From assembly GCA_051654905.1 (NCBI GenBank), contig JBOFYY010000135.1:107937-171936 (forward strand): a stretch of 64,000 nucleotides of DNA, written 5' to 3'. Within the stretch, counting starts at the first letter, position 1, and each line of letters starts with the position of its first letter. Origin of the DNA: JBOFIQ01 sp051654905. GTDB taxonomy: Bacteria > Actinomycetota > Actinomycetes > Propionibacteriales > Propionibacteriaceae. A program made the position numbers and the translations under genes. Below, one piece after another: positions 7,960 to 16,882 of this stretch. The notes below the pieces were generated by a model. The model worked only from the letters and a program-made list of their open reading frames with translations, was not told where the DNA came from and did not search any database.

Positions 7960-9530
7960 TTGGAAGCTCCTTCAATAGCGTCGTCGTCTTGAGCCTGAAT
8001 GGCGGTAATAGCGACAGTGTTAACGATGTCGTCGACCAATGCGCCTCTAGAAAGGTCATTAACCGGCTTATTTAGACCCTGAAGAACTGGGCCGATAGCA
8101 AGAGCACCAGAAGTACGCTGGACAGCCTTGTAGGTGTTATTTCCAGTGTTTAGATCCGGGAATACGTACACAGTGGCTTGTCCAGCAACCGGAGATCCGG
8201 GCATCTTTTTAGCGCCAACAGTGGGATCCATTGCCGCGTCGAACTGGATCGGGCCAGCAAGTTTAAGATCTGGAGCGAGTTCCTTAACGATGCGGGTAGC
8301 TTCGATAACCGCATCTACGTCGGGACCTTTACCAGAATCAACTGTGGAGTAAGAAAGCATCGCTACGCGTGGTTCGATACCGAACCGAGCTGCGGTTTTA
8401 GCGCATCCCAGAGCAATATCGGCTAGCTCCTCAGGGGTTGGGTTCGGGTTGACGGCGCAGTCGCCGAATACTAGAACTTCATCAGGCATACACATCATGA
8501 AGGACGAAGAAACGACCTTAGTTCCGGGCTTAGTCTTAATGAACTCGAAGCTAGGCTTGATGGTATTAGCGGTGGTATTGATAGCGCCAGATACCATGCC
8601 GTCGGCCATGTCGAAGTAGATCATCATGGTGCCGAAGTAGGAAAGGTCTGTGAACTTTTCCCGAGCCTGTTCAATGGTGACGCCCTTCTTGGCGCGTAGC
8701 TCAGCGTATTTTGTGGAGAACTTCTCCAATAGTTCAGGATCTTTTGGCGAAATGATCTTTGCTTTGCTTAAATCCCAGCCTTTGGCAGCTGCACGAGCGA
8801 GGATTTCTTCGCTCTCGCCCAACAAAATAATGTCGGCAAAGCCCCGTTTGGTGACGATAGCGGCTGTTTCAAGAATCCGATCATCAGATGCCTCTGGAAG
8901 CACGATCGTCTTCTTGTTAGCAGCAGCGATGGACTGAAGTTCTTGCTGGAATGCCAGCGGAGTACGGATAGTAGAAACAGTGTTAGCTGCCAACTCGGCA
9001 AGCTGATCTGTGGCAGTAGCAAGAGATGATTCGTTGACTGCAATGGTGGGAACCAGATCACTTAGTGCCGCGGCAGTTTCAGCAGAACCACCGTAGAGAA
9101 CCACACTCATAACTACTGCATGAGCGGTAGCGGTACGAGCGAGCGCTGCTTCAATGGTCCACCGAAGATCAGCAGCGCTTGCTTGCTGAGCAGCTACTAC
9201 TAAAACGAGGGGAGCGTTGAGGCAAGCTGCAGCTTCTGCATTGACTTCAAACTCTCCTAGGGTGCTGGCATCAGCGTAATCAGAACCAACAGCCACAACT
9301 ACATCAGTAGTTTTAGCGGCTATCTGATGGTTTTTCACAACCGACGCCAAAGCTGCTTCAGCGTCTTCATGTAGGGCTGCGGTAGAGCAGCCAGCAGCAG
9401 CATCTTTAGCAATGGCGCGGAAAATTTCAGCACTTGCGCCAGTGCGCTTGAAGGAATCGACGAGGCTTAGCGCCACAGCGTCTTTTCCAGACAGAGCCTC
9501 AAGAGAGGTTACGTAAACAGTCTTCGTCAC
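7956..9530 (-). CDS. pta: Phosphate acetyltransferase
   Basis: Converts acetyl-CoA and phosphate to acetyl phosphate and CoA. At 524 aa it is shorter than the ~700-aa enterobacterial form. The N-terminal ~180 residues are a reduced regulatory-type domain beginning with an MTKTVYVTSLEA strand. The catalytic PTA domain starts at about residue 195 (FQQELQSIAAANKKTIVLPEASDDRIL) and carries the usual GMVSGA, SSSFMM and GPVLQGLNKPVNDLSRGA blocks near the end. The downstream ackA overlaps by 4 nt. The gene starts about 150 nt from the stop of nfo; no clear promoter motif could be assigned there. Confidence 0.95.
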   Translation of the reverse strand: MTKTVYVTSLEALSGKDAVALSLVDSFKRTGASAEIFRAIAKDAAAGCSTAALHEDAEAALASVVKNHQIAAKTTDVVVAVGSDYADASTLGEFEVNAEAAACLNAPLVLVVAAQQASAADLRWTIEAALARTATAHAVVMSVVLYGGSAETAAALSDLVPTIAVNESSLATATDQLAELAANTVSTIRTPLAFQQELQSIAAANKKTIVLPEASDDRILETAAIVTKRGFADIILLGESEEILARAAAKGWDLSKAKIISPKDPELLEKFSTKYAELRAKKGVTIEQAREKFTDLSYFGTMMIYFDMADGMVSGAINTTANTIKPSFEFIKTKPGTKVVSSSFMMCMPDEVLVFGDCAVNPNPTPEELADIALGCAKTAARFGIEPRVAMLSYSTVDSGKGPDVDAVIEATRIVKELAPDLKLAGPIQFDAAMDPTVGAKKMPGSPVAGQATVYVFPDLNTGNNTYKAVQRTSGALAIGPVLQGLNKPVNDLSRGALVDDIVNTVAITAIQAQDDDAIEGASK

Positions 9531-9686
9531 AGCCCCAACCTATCGCTTATAACTTCAGCTAACGGGATCAACTTCAGATTTAGCAGGTATGAGAAATTAG
9601 CTAGATCTTGCAGTCGTTATTAGATAACCGTATCGAAGATTACTTTGCGAGTGTGATTTAGGTAGCAATAACCTTAAAACAGCGTC

Positions 9687-10478
9687 TTAATTAGCAAGAT
9701 GTTTTCTTAGTAACGCTAGGTCTTCAGCGACGCCAACTGTAGGAGTTTCTAAGACGATCGGAGCGCCTGCTGCATCAATAACAGCAAGGATCTGTTCTAG
9801 ATCTGCTTGCCCCATACCTAAGTTTTCGTGACGGTCGGCACCAGAATCAAAAGCGTCTCGAGAGTCATTGCAGTGAATCAAATCGATGCGACCAGTAATC
9901 GCAAGAATGTCTGTCACAACTGTGCTTAAAGAGTTACCACCGGCATGAGCATGGCAAGTATCAAGACAGAACCCAACCTGATTAATGTTCTCAGAATCAG
10001 CTATTACCTCCCAAAGCATGGCGATACGATCCATGCGACGCGCCATAGCGTTAGCTCCGCCAGCAGTATTTTCGATCAGTAGTGGAGTAGTTAGCTGTAA
10101 ACCATCGATGCACTTGCGCCAGTTAGCAAAGCCGGCACTCGGATCGTCGTCAGCAGTGACGTGACCGCCATGAACGATGACTCCTTTAGCGCCAATCTCA
10201 GTAGCAATATCTATGGTTTGTTGCAGTAATTTTCGACTAGGAATCCGAACACGATTATTGGTTGTTGCAACGTTAATTAGGTAAGGAGCATGAACGTAGA
10301 GATCAATATTTGCAGCAGCTGCATCGTCACGAAGAGCGGTTGTTCCGCCGCCAGAAGTAACCTGCGGTTTTTTGAAACTTTGCGGGCTGCCAATAAAAAT
10401 TTGGGCTAGGTCGGCACCTAATTCTTTGGCGCTACGAACGGGGTCAAGCTGGTCAACGTGACTACCAATACGGATCAT
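9687..10478 (-). CDS. nfo: Deoxyribonuclease IV (AP endonuclease family 2)
   Basis: A 263-aa TIM-barrel AP endonuclease that cuts 5' to abasic sites in base-excision repair, using three zinc ions. The metal-binding blocks appear in order: GSHVDQ, YVHAPYLIN, GVIVHGGHV, LIENTAGG, FCLDTCHAHAGG, LIHCNDSRD, DRHENLGMG and IVLETP. Length is slightly below the E. coli Nfo value but all ligands are present. It is divergent from the acyl-CoA synthetase at 10529 with only 50 nt between the start codons, so both promoters must share that short gap. Confidence 0.93.
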   Translation of the reverse strand: MIRIGSHVDQLDPVRSAKELGADLAQIFIGSPQSFKKPQVTSGGGTTALRDDAAAANIDLYVHAPYLINVATTNNRVRIPSRKLLQQTIDIATEIGAKGVIVHGGHVTADDDPSAGFANWRKCIDGLQLTTPLLIENTAGGANAMARRMDRIAMLWEVIADSENINQVGFCLDTCHAHAGGNSLSTVVTDILAITGRIDLIHCNDSRDAFDSGADRHENLGMGQADLEQILAVIDAAGAPIVLETPTVGVAEDLALLRKHLAN

Positions 10479-10528
10479 GTCTTGAGGTTATCTGCTTATC
10501 TGAAGTTACGGTAGCGTATGTTAGTAAT

Positions 10529-12304
10529 GTGTCCATTGCTCGTTACGTTCCACTTCCGGTTGCTTTCCGTGCTGCTGCCGCTGCACATCCTCACGATATT
10601 GCGTGGCGGATCCGTGCTGGCGACGATTGGAAACAGTGGACTTTTTCAGAAGCGATAGCCAGAGTAGATCAGCTTTCCTGCGCTTTCATTGAACATGGCG
10701 TAGCCGCTGGTGACCGAGTTGCTATTTTTGCGCCAAACCGCCCCGAATGGTCACTAGCTGACTGGGCGACACTGTCGGTAGGTGCTATTACCGTGACAGT
10801 TTTTGCTACCTGCAATGTTGATCAAGCCCAACATATTCTCAAAGATTCTGGTGCAACCGTATGCGTCGTTGCTGGACAGCGAGAAGCAGACATTATTGCT
10901 GCCTGTGATCTCCCAGAGCTAGGAACCGTTGTCTCAATGGATCCAGTGGCGGGTTTAGAGACTTTAGAATCTTGGGAAGCTAAGGCGTTAGACGTCACAG
11001 CAATCGTCAATGCCCGAACCGCGGCGCTCACTCTTGACGATATCGCCACCATCATCTACAGCTCTGGAACAACTGGCGCCTCACGCGGTGCGATGATTAC
11101 CCATCGTTCCTTCGACCATCAGATGCGCGTAATTGACGACCATTGGCATCTTGGTCCCGGCGAATCTAGTGTGGCATTTTTACCGTTAGCACATGCTTTA
11201 GAGCGCGACTGGTCGTTCTATATGCAAGTCTGCGGCGGCATGATTACTTATTGCGAAAACCCGCGCACCATCGCAGATACGTTGGTGACAGCTCGGCCAA
11301 CAACGCTGATTTCTGTTCCGAAGCTCTACGAAAAGATTTACGCGGGGGCTTATGAAAAAGTGGCAGATTCGCCAATTAAAAAAGCAGTTTTTGAATGGGC
11401 GCTACGAATTGGCGGCAGATGTCAGCACCTTTACCGCAAAGGCCGCACCCCGTCGTTGTTACTTAGAGGGTTGCTGAAAATAGCTGACGCCGCAGTGCTA
11501 GCTAATATCCGCGAAGCAGTCGGAGGTAAAAAAACTCTGCTGATCTCAGGTGGAGCACCACTACGTCGAGAAATTGAAGAGTTCTTCTCAGCGGCAGGAA
11601 TGTTATTAGGCCAAGGTTATGGGCTTACGGAAACCGGTCCGATGACTACAGTAATTAGTTCAACTTCGTTCAAAATTGGGACGGTAGGACGGCTAGTCCC
11701 CGAGGCAGAACTTCGAGTAGGTCTTGATGGAGAGATTCTGCTGAAAGGACCTCACATCACCAAAGGTTATTGGAACAATCCAGAAGCTACGGCACAAGCT
11801 TTCGACGCTGAAGGTTGGTTCCATACCGGTGACGTTGGCTATGTCGATACCCAAGGTTATGTTGTTATCACTGATCGCCTAAAAGACATCATTGTGACTG
11901 AGGGGGGTAAAAATATCGCCCCGCAAGCCATTGAAGGGCTGCTGTTGGCAGATTCACTTTTTGAATATGCGGTAGTGATTGGAGATAACCGCCCTTATTT
12001 AACGGCTTTAGTGCAGCCCTCAATAGCTGGATTAGAGGCACTTGCTCGTCAGATTCATGTAACTTGGAGCAGTGCTGAAGATCTTGTGACCAATCCCGCT
12101 TTGCTTGATGTAGTGAAGGAAAGAGTGGCTGCGCTGCAAGAACGACTACCTGGGTTTGAGCAGATTCGCGATATTCGACTCATGAGAGGACTCTCTATCG
12201 ATGAGGGAACCGTTACTCCTACACTTAAAGTGCGTCGAGCCTCTGTTGAGGCAAAATTCGCAGATCTGATTGAAGAAATGTACGCCAAAAAGAAACGTCA
12301 CTAA
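10529..12304 (+). CDS. AMP-dependent acyl-CoA synthetase (FadD15-like)
   Basis: An ANL-superfamily adenylating enzyme of 591 aa that activates a fatty acid as acyl-AMP and transfers it to CoA. The P-loop motif is IIYSSGTTGASRGAMITH at about residues 172-189; the usual Pro-Lys of TSGTTGxPKG is Ser-Arg here. GYGLTETGP, the GEILLKGP block, GWFHTGDVGY and the C-terminal ITDRLKDIIVTEGGKNI are intact, as is the catalytic-lysine region PTLKVRR. The start is GTG. It is followed in tandem by a paralogue at 12417 of nearly identical length, likely an old duplication. The substrate is probably long-chain fatty acid, by similarity to FadD15-type enzymes. Confidence 0.88.
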   Translation: MSIARYVPLPVAFRAAAAAHPHDIAWRIRAGDDWKQWTFSEAIARVDQLSCAFIEHGVAAGDRVAIFAPNRPEWSLADWATLSVGAITVTVFATCNVDQAQHILKDSGATVCVVAGQREADIIAACDLPELGTVVSMDPVAGLETLESWEAKALDVTAIVNARTAALTLDDIATIIYSSGTTGASRGAMITHRSFDHQMRVIDDHWHLGPGESSVAFLPLAHALERDWSFYMQVCGGMITYCENPRTIADTLVTARPTTLISVPKLYEKIYAGAYEKVADSPIKKAVFEWALRIGGRCQHLYRKGRTPSLLLRGLLKIADAAVLANIREAVGGKKTLLISGGAPLRREIEEFFSAAGMLLGQGYGLTETGPMTTVISSTSFKIGTVGRLVPEAELRVGLDGEILLKGPHITKGYWNNPEATAQAFDAEGWFHTGDVGYVDTQGYVVITDRLKDIIVTEGGKNIAPQAIEGLLLADSLFEYAVVIGDNRPYLTALVQPSIAGLEALARQIHVTWSSAEDLVTNPALLDVVKERVAALQERLPGFEQIRDIRLMRGLSIDEGTVTPTLKVRRASVEAKFADLIEEMYAKKKRH

Positions 12305-12416
12305 CTACATTTGTGGGAAACCTACTTCAGATTCAGTAAGGCTTTGTAGTGGTTTTTCATACATTACCCTTTTCTAGCCGCAACGATAGAGACCATAAAC
12401 TCGAGCAGGAGGCCTC

Positions 12417-14213
12417 ATGCGTGTTCCACACATTGCCTTGCAATTTCATGATTCCGTAGAAAATTACGGCGATCGCATTGCAACGCGCGAGCCAGAAGGT
12501 GACAGCTGGCGTTCTTTGACTTATCGAGAACTGGACCAAGTTATTGAACGTGCTGCTCGTGGCTTTATTGAGCAAGGAGTAGCTGTTGGTGACCGAGTTG
12601 CTATCTTTTCCCATAACCGAGTGGCATGGACAGTAGCAGACTATGCGCTCCTAAGGATTGGAGCGGTGCCGACTCCGATCTATCCCACATCTACCTCTGA
12701 GCAAATTGACTATATTTTGCGAGATTGTGCAGCTGTAGGAATCATCGTCGAAGGAGCTGCGGAATATGCGCGAGTAGCACCGATCCGGTCAGCTCTGCCG
12801 TTGCTAAGTTTTGTGCTTTCATTCGATCCTATTGACGCTACTGATGTAATTGAATGGGTTGATTTTGGTAGTATAAAAGAGGCTACTGGGACAGAAGTTG
12901 CTCGTAGATTAGCTCAGGTCAGTGGTGATGATCTTGCCACGATTATTTATACTTCGGGAACCACGGGTTCTCCTAAAGGTGTGATGCTGCAGCATAAGGC
13001 TTTTATTGCTGAAATGAGTAGCTTAGATGTGGTCTATGACATTGGTTGTGAAGATCACAGTCTGTCGATTCTGCCACTGTCTCATTCGTTGGAGCGAGCT
13101 TGGACATTTTGGATCATGTCTCATGGGTGTATGAATACGTATTGCACTGACCCTAAGAGTGTTATCGAAATGTTTGGGCGAGTACGTCCGACGATTTTTG
13201 CATGTGTGCCACGTCTCTATGAAAAAATTCGGGCGGGTGTGGAAGAAAAAGTTTCTGATTCACCAAAGAAAAAGAAGATCTTTGAGTGGGCGCTAAGAGT
13301 AGGTGGACAAGCTCAGCATGCCTATCGAAAAGGTAAGAGTCCAGCTTTGTGGTGGCGACTACAGCTACCGTTGGCAGATTTTTTGGTGTTGCGATCTATT
13401 CGTGAAGTAGTTGGTGGCCCTAAAACGCTGATGATTTCTGGAGGGGCTCCGCTGAGGTTAGATGTAGAAGAGTTCTTCTCAGCAGCGGGCCTGCTTATTA
13501 TTCAAGGCTACGGAATGACAGAAGCAGCTCCATTAATTACATTTAACGGACCCACTGCTTTCAAGATGGGTTCGGTAGGGCAAGTAATGAGTGGTGGTGA
13601 AATCCGGATCGGTATGGATTCAGAGATTCTTTACCGCGGCGAGAATGTCATGGCTGGGTATTGGAATAACCCAGAAGCAACCGCTGAGAGCATCGATGAA
13701 GATGGCTGGCTTCATACCGGGGATGCTGGGTATATCGATGAAAATGGATTCTTAACGATCACCGATCGTTTGAAAGATATTTTGGTGACTTCTGGTGGCA
13801 AGAATATTGCTCCGCAGCCTATTGAGGGAATGTTGCTAGCCGATCCACTTTTTGAACAAGCGGTATTGCTAGGAAATGATCGACCTTTTGTGACGCTATT
13901 AGTTACTCCTTCTATGGCACACCTAGAAGATTTAGCGCGTAGCTTGCAAGTAAGTTGGGCTAATCGCGAAGAACTGTTGGCTAATCCGCGCATTATGGAG
14001 GAAATGAAATCGCGTATTGCTGCGCTGACTGCCAAATTACCTAGCCATGAGCAAGTCAAAGATGTGCGGGTTCTGATGGAAGAATTCACGCTAGAAAACG
14101 GTCTTTTGACGCCAACTCTAAAAGTGAAACGTAAAGAGGTAGAGAAGCGCTTCAGTGAAGTTATTGAGGATATGTACACAAAACTTGCTGCTCTTCGTAG
14201 AAAGGGAGAGTGA
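12417..14213 (+). CDS. AMP-dependent acyl-CoA synthetase, tandem paralogue
   Basis: A protein of 598 aa, paralogous to the gene just upstream, with the same domain order. The adenylation P-loop is canonical here (IIYTSGTTGSPKGVMLQH), followed by GYGMTEAAPL, GWLHTGDAGYID, ITDRLKDILVTSGGKNI and the C-terminal PTLKVKRKEV carrying the catalytic lysine. A good ribosome-binding site (AGGAGG) sits 6-7 nt before the ATG. The pair is separated by 112 nt in which I see no terminator, so co-transcription is likely. Predicted role: long-chain fatty acid activation for membrane lipid synthesis or recycling. The specificities of the two copies may differ, given their different P-loops. Confidence 0.88.
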   Translation: MRVPHIALQFHDSVENYGDRIATREPEGDSWRSLTYRELDQVIERAARGFIEQGVAVGDRVAIFSHNRVAWTVADYALLRIGAVPTPIYPTSTSEQIDYILRDCAAVGIIVEGAAEYARVAPIRSALPLLSFVLSFDPIDATDVIEWVDFGSIKEATGTEVARRLAQVSGDDLATIIYTSGTTGSPKGVMLQHKAFIAEMSSLDVVYDIGCEDHSLSILPLSHSLERAWTFWIMSHGCMNTYCTDPKSVIEMFGRVRPTIFACVPRLYEKIRAGVEEKVSDSPKKKKIFEWALRVGGQAQHAYRKGKSPALWWRLQLPLADFLVLRSIREVVGGPKTLMISGGAPLRLDVEEFFSAAGLLIIQGYGMTEAAPLITFNGPTAFKMGSVGQVMSGGEIRIGMDSEILYRGENVMAGYWNNPEATAESIDEDGWLHTGDAGYIDENGFLTITDRLKDILVTSGGKNIAPQPIEGMLLADPLFEQAVLLGNDRPFVTLLVTPSMAHLEDLARSLQVSWANREELLANPRIMEEMKSRIAALTAKLPSHEQVKDVRVLMEEFTLENGLLTPTLKVKRKEVEKRFSEVIEDMYTKLAALRRKGE

Positions 14214-14377
14214 TACTGCTGAGTGTTTAGTAATTCTGGTTAATAATTCTGGCTACTAACACCTGCAATAATCACTAAAACCTATCCTTTGGTAAAGGTT
14301 TGGTTGTTGGGTCGCTAGGACGTAGACTAGAGGGGTTCTTCGACCAATTCGTTGAACATGGCATATCGCCCTCCTGT

Positions 14378-14394
14378 CACGGGAGCGTCCCGTG
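14378..14394 (+). promoter_or_regulatory. Hairpin in the rpsF leader, candidate S6:S18 autoregulatory site
   Basis: A 7-bp GC-rich stem (CACGGGA / TCCCGTG) with a 3-nt loop lies 32 nt upstream of the rpsF start. It is followed by GGCCGCTCAG and the ribosome-binding site. Leaders of rpsF operons in many bacteria carry an RNA bound by the S6:S18 complex. The position and GC-rich hairpin fit, but I cannot confirm the consensus. Confidence 0.45.
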
Positions 14395-14425
14395 GCCGCT
14401 CAGTCCAGAGGAGGTGGAGTACGCG

Positions 14426-14716
14426 ATGCGCAAATATGAGGTCATGGTCATCATCAACCCTGATGTTGACGAGCGTCAGGTAACTCCCATGATGGAGAAA
14501 CACCTGCAAGTGATCACCAATGGTGGCGGCACCGTTGATAATGTCGATAGCTGGGGCAAGCGCCGTCTTGCTTACGACATCCAGAAGAAGTCTGAAGGGA
14601 TCTACGTCGTGCTTAGCTTGACGACTACCCCTGCCGACGTCAAGGAACTCGACCGCTTGATGACAATTGACGAGTCGATCCTCCGCACTAAGGTTCTGCG
14701 TCCCGAGCTCCACTGA
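14426..14716 (+). CDS. rpsF: 30S ribosomal protein S6
   Basis: Ribosomal protein S6 of 96 aa, which binds S18 and 16S rRNA in the platform of the small subunit. It starts MRKYEVMVIINPD and contains the typical WGKRRLAYDIQKKSEGIYVV block. The start at 14426 is set by a strong ribosome-binding site (AGAGGAGGTGG, 10 nt upstream) and by family length. An upstream extension of the frame covers the leader hairpin and is not coding. First gene of rpsF-ssb-rpsR-rplI. Confidence 0.97.
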   Translation: MRKYEVMVIINPDVDERQVTPMMEKHLQVITNGGGTVDNVDSWGKRRLAYDIQKKSEGIYVVLSLTTTPADVKELDRLMTIDESILRTKVLRPELH

Positions 14717-14812
14717 GCTCATTTTCCACAGGACCTCTCCCGTTTTGTCAGTGCAGCATGAAAAACTGTGTAGACAAAACAAGGGATATCCACGGTTTGA
14801 TCGGAGAAATCA

Positions 14813-15370
14813 ATGGCAGGCGAAACTCCTATTACGATCATCGGCAATCTAACTGCTGATCCTGAGCTGCGTTTTACCCCATCTGGGGCGCCAGTAGCTA
14901 ATTTTACTGTCGCTTCGACCCCTCGTACGTTTGATCGTCAAGCAAACGAGTGGAAAGATGGCGACGCGATGTTCCTTAATTGCTCAGTTTGGCGACAGGC
15001 AGCAGAAAATGCTGCTGAGTCCCTGACTAAGGGCATGCGAGTGATTGTCAACGGGCGTCTTAAAGCACGTAGCTATGAAACCCGCGAGGGTGAAAAGCGT
15101 ACGGTATTTGAGGTTGAGGTCGACGAGGTTGGTCCTTCGCTTCGCTACGCTACGGCTCGAGTCACTCGCGCAAGCGGTGGCGCTGGTCAAGGCGGCGGTC
15201 GCTCAGATGATTCGTGGAATAGCGGAAATAATGGTGGTGGCTACAACAACGCTGTTGCTGGTGGTAACTATGGCAATTCAGGTGGTTATGGTGGCGGTAC
15301 AAACCGTGCGCCGCAGCCCCAGAATGATCCGTGGGCACAGCCACAGCAGTCAGACGAACCGCCGTTCTAG
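14813..15370 (+). CDS. ssb: Single-stranded DNA-binding protein
   Basis: SSB of 185 aa. The N-terminal OB fold (residues 1 to about 115) has ITIIGNLTADPELRFTPSG and the VWRQAAENAAESLTKGMRV block. A Gly/Asn/Gln-rich disordered linker follows, then the acidic C-terminal tip SDEPPF, used to recruit replication and repair proteins. It coats single-stranded DNA during replication, recombination and repair. Its place between rpsF and rpsR is the conserved bacterial order. Confidence 0.96.
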   Translation: MAGETPITIIGNLTADPELRFTPSGAPVANFTVASTPRTFDRQANEWKDGDAMFLNCSVWRQAAENAAESLTKGMRVIVNGRLKARSYETREGEKRTVFEVEVDEVGPSLRYATARVTRASGGAGQGGGRSDDSWNSGNNGGGYNNAVAGGNYGNSGGYGGGTNRAPQPQNDPWAQPQQSDEPPF

Positions 15371-15468
15371 TCAATTATGACTATCTGTTCTTCGTGGCAG
15401 ATAGCCCTCCCCAGTAAATTTGGCCCATTCCGGCATCATTGCCGGGCTTTCGGAAGGAGAGCACCACA

Positions 15469-15708
15469 ATGGCCTCTCAGCGTAAGCCGCTGAATAAGTC
15501 GAAGAAAATTGCCCCAGTAAAGGCAATTAAAATCGGCAATATCGACTACAAGGACACCGCCACGTTGCGGAAGTTCATCTCTGAGCGTGGAAAGATTCGC
15601 GCTCGCCGTGTAACCGGGCTCTCTGTTCAGGAGCAGCGTAAGGTTGCAACCGCCATCAAGAATGCGCGTGAGGTTGCTTTGCTTCCCTACGCGTCGACCG
15701 CTCGCTGA
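15469..15708 (+). CDS. rpsR: 30S ribosomal protein S18 (cysteine-free type)
   Basis: S18 of 79 aa, partner of S6 on the 30S platform. The core IDYKDTATLRKFISERGKI and LSVQEQRKVATAIKNAREVALLPY are typical. No cysteine is present, so this is the zinc-independent form. Actinobacteria often carry both zinc-binding and zinc-free S18 paralogues. The start at 15469 (MASQRKP) is supported by GGAAGGAGAG 8 nt upstream; the longer in-frame start at 15439 would include the ribosome-binding site. Confidence 0.96.
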   Translation: MASQRKPLNKSKKIAPVKAIKIGNIDYKDTATLRKFISERGKIRARRVTGLSVQEQRKVATAIKNAREVALLPYASTAR

Positions 15709-15725
15709 GAAAGGACACCAGGAAG

Positions 15726-16178
15726 ATGAAGCTCATCCTTACCCGCGGTGTCGATAAGCTCGGCGCCCCCGGCGACATTGTTGAGGTTAAAGACGGCTAC
15801 GGTCGTAATTACCTACTACCACGTGGCTTTGCGATTCTCTGGAGCCGCGGTGCGGCTACTCAGATCGAGGGCATCAAGCGCGCTAAAGCCGCTAAAGAAA
15901 TTCGTGGTCTTGAGCATGCCAAGGAGGTGCGCGCACAGCTTGAGGGTCTGACCGTCGAGATTGCTGCTCGTGTTTCTGAAGGTGGCGAAAAGCTCTTCGG
16001 TGCTATCACTGCTGCCGATGTGGCAACTGCTGTTAAGAAAGCTGGCGGACCAGCTATTGAGAAGCGCGCTGTTAAGATCGCTAAGCCGATCAAAACAGTT
16101 GGTTCTCATCAGGTTGCTATCCAGCTAACCGACGCAGTCGTAGCACACATCCCAGTTGCTGTTGTTGCTGCAAAGTAA
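15726..16178 (+). CDS. rplI: 50S ribosomal protein L9
   Basis: L9 of 150 aa. The N-terminal rRNA-binding domain begins MKLILTRGVDKLGAPGDIVEV and has the family signature GYGRNYLLPRGFA. A long connecting helix and a C-terminal domain (KLFGAITAADVA ... IKTVGSHQVAIQL) follow. It lies 17 nt after rpsR and closes the operon; a terminator follows at 16219. Confidence 0.97.
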   Translation: MKLILTRGVDKLGAPGDIVEVKDGYGRNYLLPRGFAILWSRGAATQIEGIKRAKAAKEIRGLEHAKEVRAQLEGLTVEIAARVSEGGEKLFGAITAADVATAVKKAGGPAIEKRAVKIAKPIKTVGSHQVAIQLTDAVVAHIPVAVVAAK

Positions 16179-16218
16179 AACATTTTGAACTAGGTTTTAC
16201 TGCCTAGCTTCAATAAAA

Positions 16219-16253
16219 AATAGTGGCAGGTTCCTTCGGGGCCTGCCACTATT
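16219..16253. terminator. Bidirectional terminator after rplI
   Basis: A perfect 12-bp stem (AATAGTGGCAGG and its complement) with an 11-nt loop containing TTCGG. On the minus strand it is followed by a run of T, so it works best against transcription coming from tpx, but it sits between convergent genes and can serve both. Confidence 0.75.
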
Positions 16254-16291
16254 GGTTCAGATGTGACCGCGAGGTTATCGACTGGCAAACA

Positions 16292-16327
16292 GATGCCCGT
16301 CCTTTTATTAGCTAAAGGACGGGCATC
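16292..16327. terminator. Second hairpin between rplI and tpx
   Basis: A perfect 14-bp stem (GATGCCCGTCCTTT and its complement) with an 8-nt loop, 17 nt beyond the tpx stop. It lacks a long T-run but is strong and correctly placed as the tpx terminator. Confidence 0.7.
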
Positions 16328-16344
16328 GTAAGTTTGCAGATAGC

Positions 16345-16842
16345 TTATGCAAGCACTGCTAGGGCTGCAGCATAATCAGGTTCTTGGGAAATCTCAGGAA
16401 CAAGTTCGCTATGGAGAATTACGCCATCTTCATCAGCTACGACTACTGCGCGGCTTAGCAGACCAGCCATCGGTGAATCGGCCAAAGTTACGCCGTAGTC
16501 AGCGCCAAAAGTAGAGCGGAAAGCTGAGCCAGTAATTACTGTTTCAAGACCTTCAGCGCCACAGAAGCGAGTCATGGCAAAAGGAAGATCCATAGAAACG
16601 CATAGAACAGTGGTGTTTACTAGATTTGCTGCTTCTTCATTGAACTTACGTACGCTCATTGAACAGACTCCCGTATCAATAGACGGGAAGATGTTCAGCA
16701 CTAGTCGTCGTCCAATAAAATCAGCCTTAGTTAGCTCTGAAAGATTAGCGGCGACAAGCGTAAACTCAGGTAGTTGTGAACCTACGGCAGGTAATTCGCC
16801 GACAGTATGGACGCAAGTGCCTCGCAGAGAGATGTTAGCCAT
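16345..16842 (-). CDS. tpx: Thiol peroxidase (lipid hydroperoxide peroxidase)
   Basis: A Tpx-type atypical 2-Cys peroxiredoxin of 165 aa that reduces H2O2 and organic hydroperoxides with thioredoxin. The peroxidatic Cys is in PSIDTGVCSMSVRKFN (about residue 60), and the resolving Cys in RFCGAEGLE (about residue 94). The start at 16842 (MANISLRG) matches the family length; the longer start adds seven residues without support. It adds to the AhpC/AhpF system at 27348-29676. Confidence 0.95.
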   Translation of the reverse strand: MANISLRGTCVHTVGELPAVGSQLPEFTLVAANLSELTKADFIGRRLVLNIFPSIDTGVCSMSVRKFNEEAANLVNTTVLCVSMDLPFAMTRFCGAEGLETVITGSAFRSTFGADYGVTLADSPMAGLLSRAVVVADEDGVILHSELVPEISQEPDYAAALAVLA

Positions 16843-16882
16843 ATCTCTATCTTGACAGCCCAACCAAACTGCGGCAAGACAA

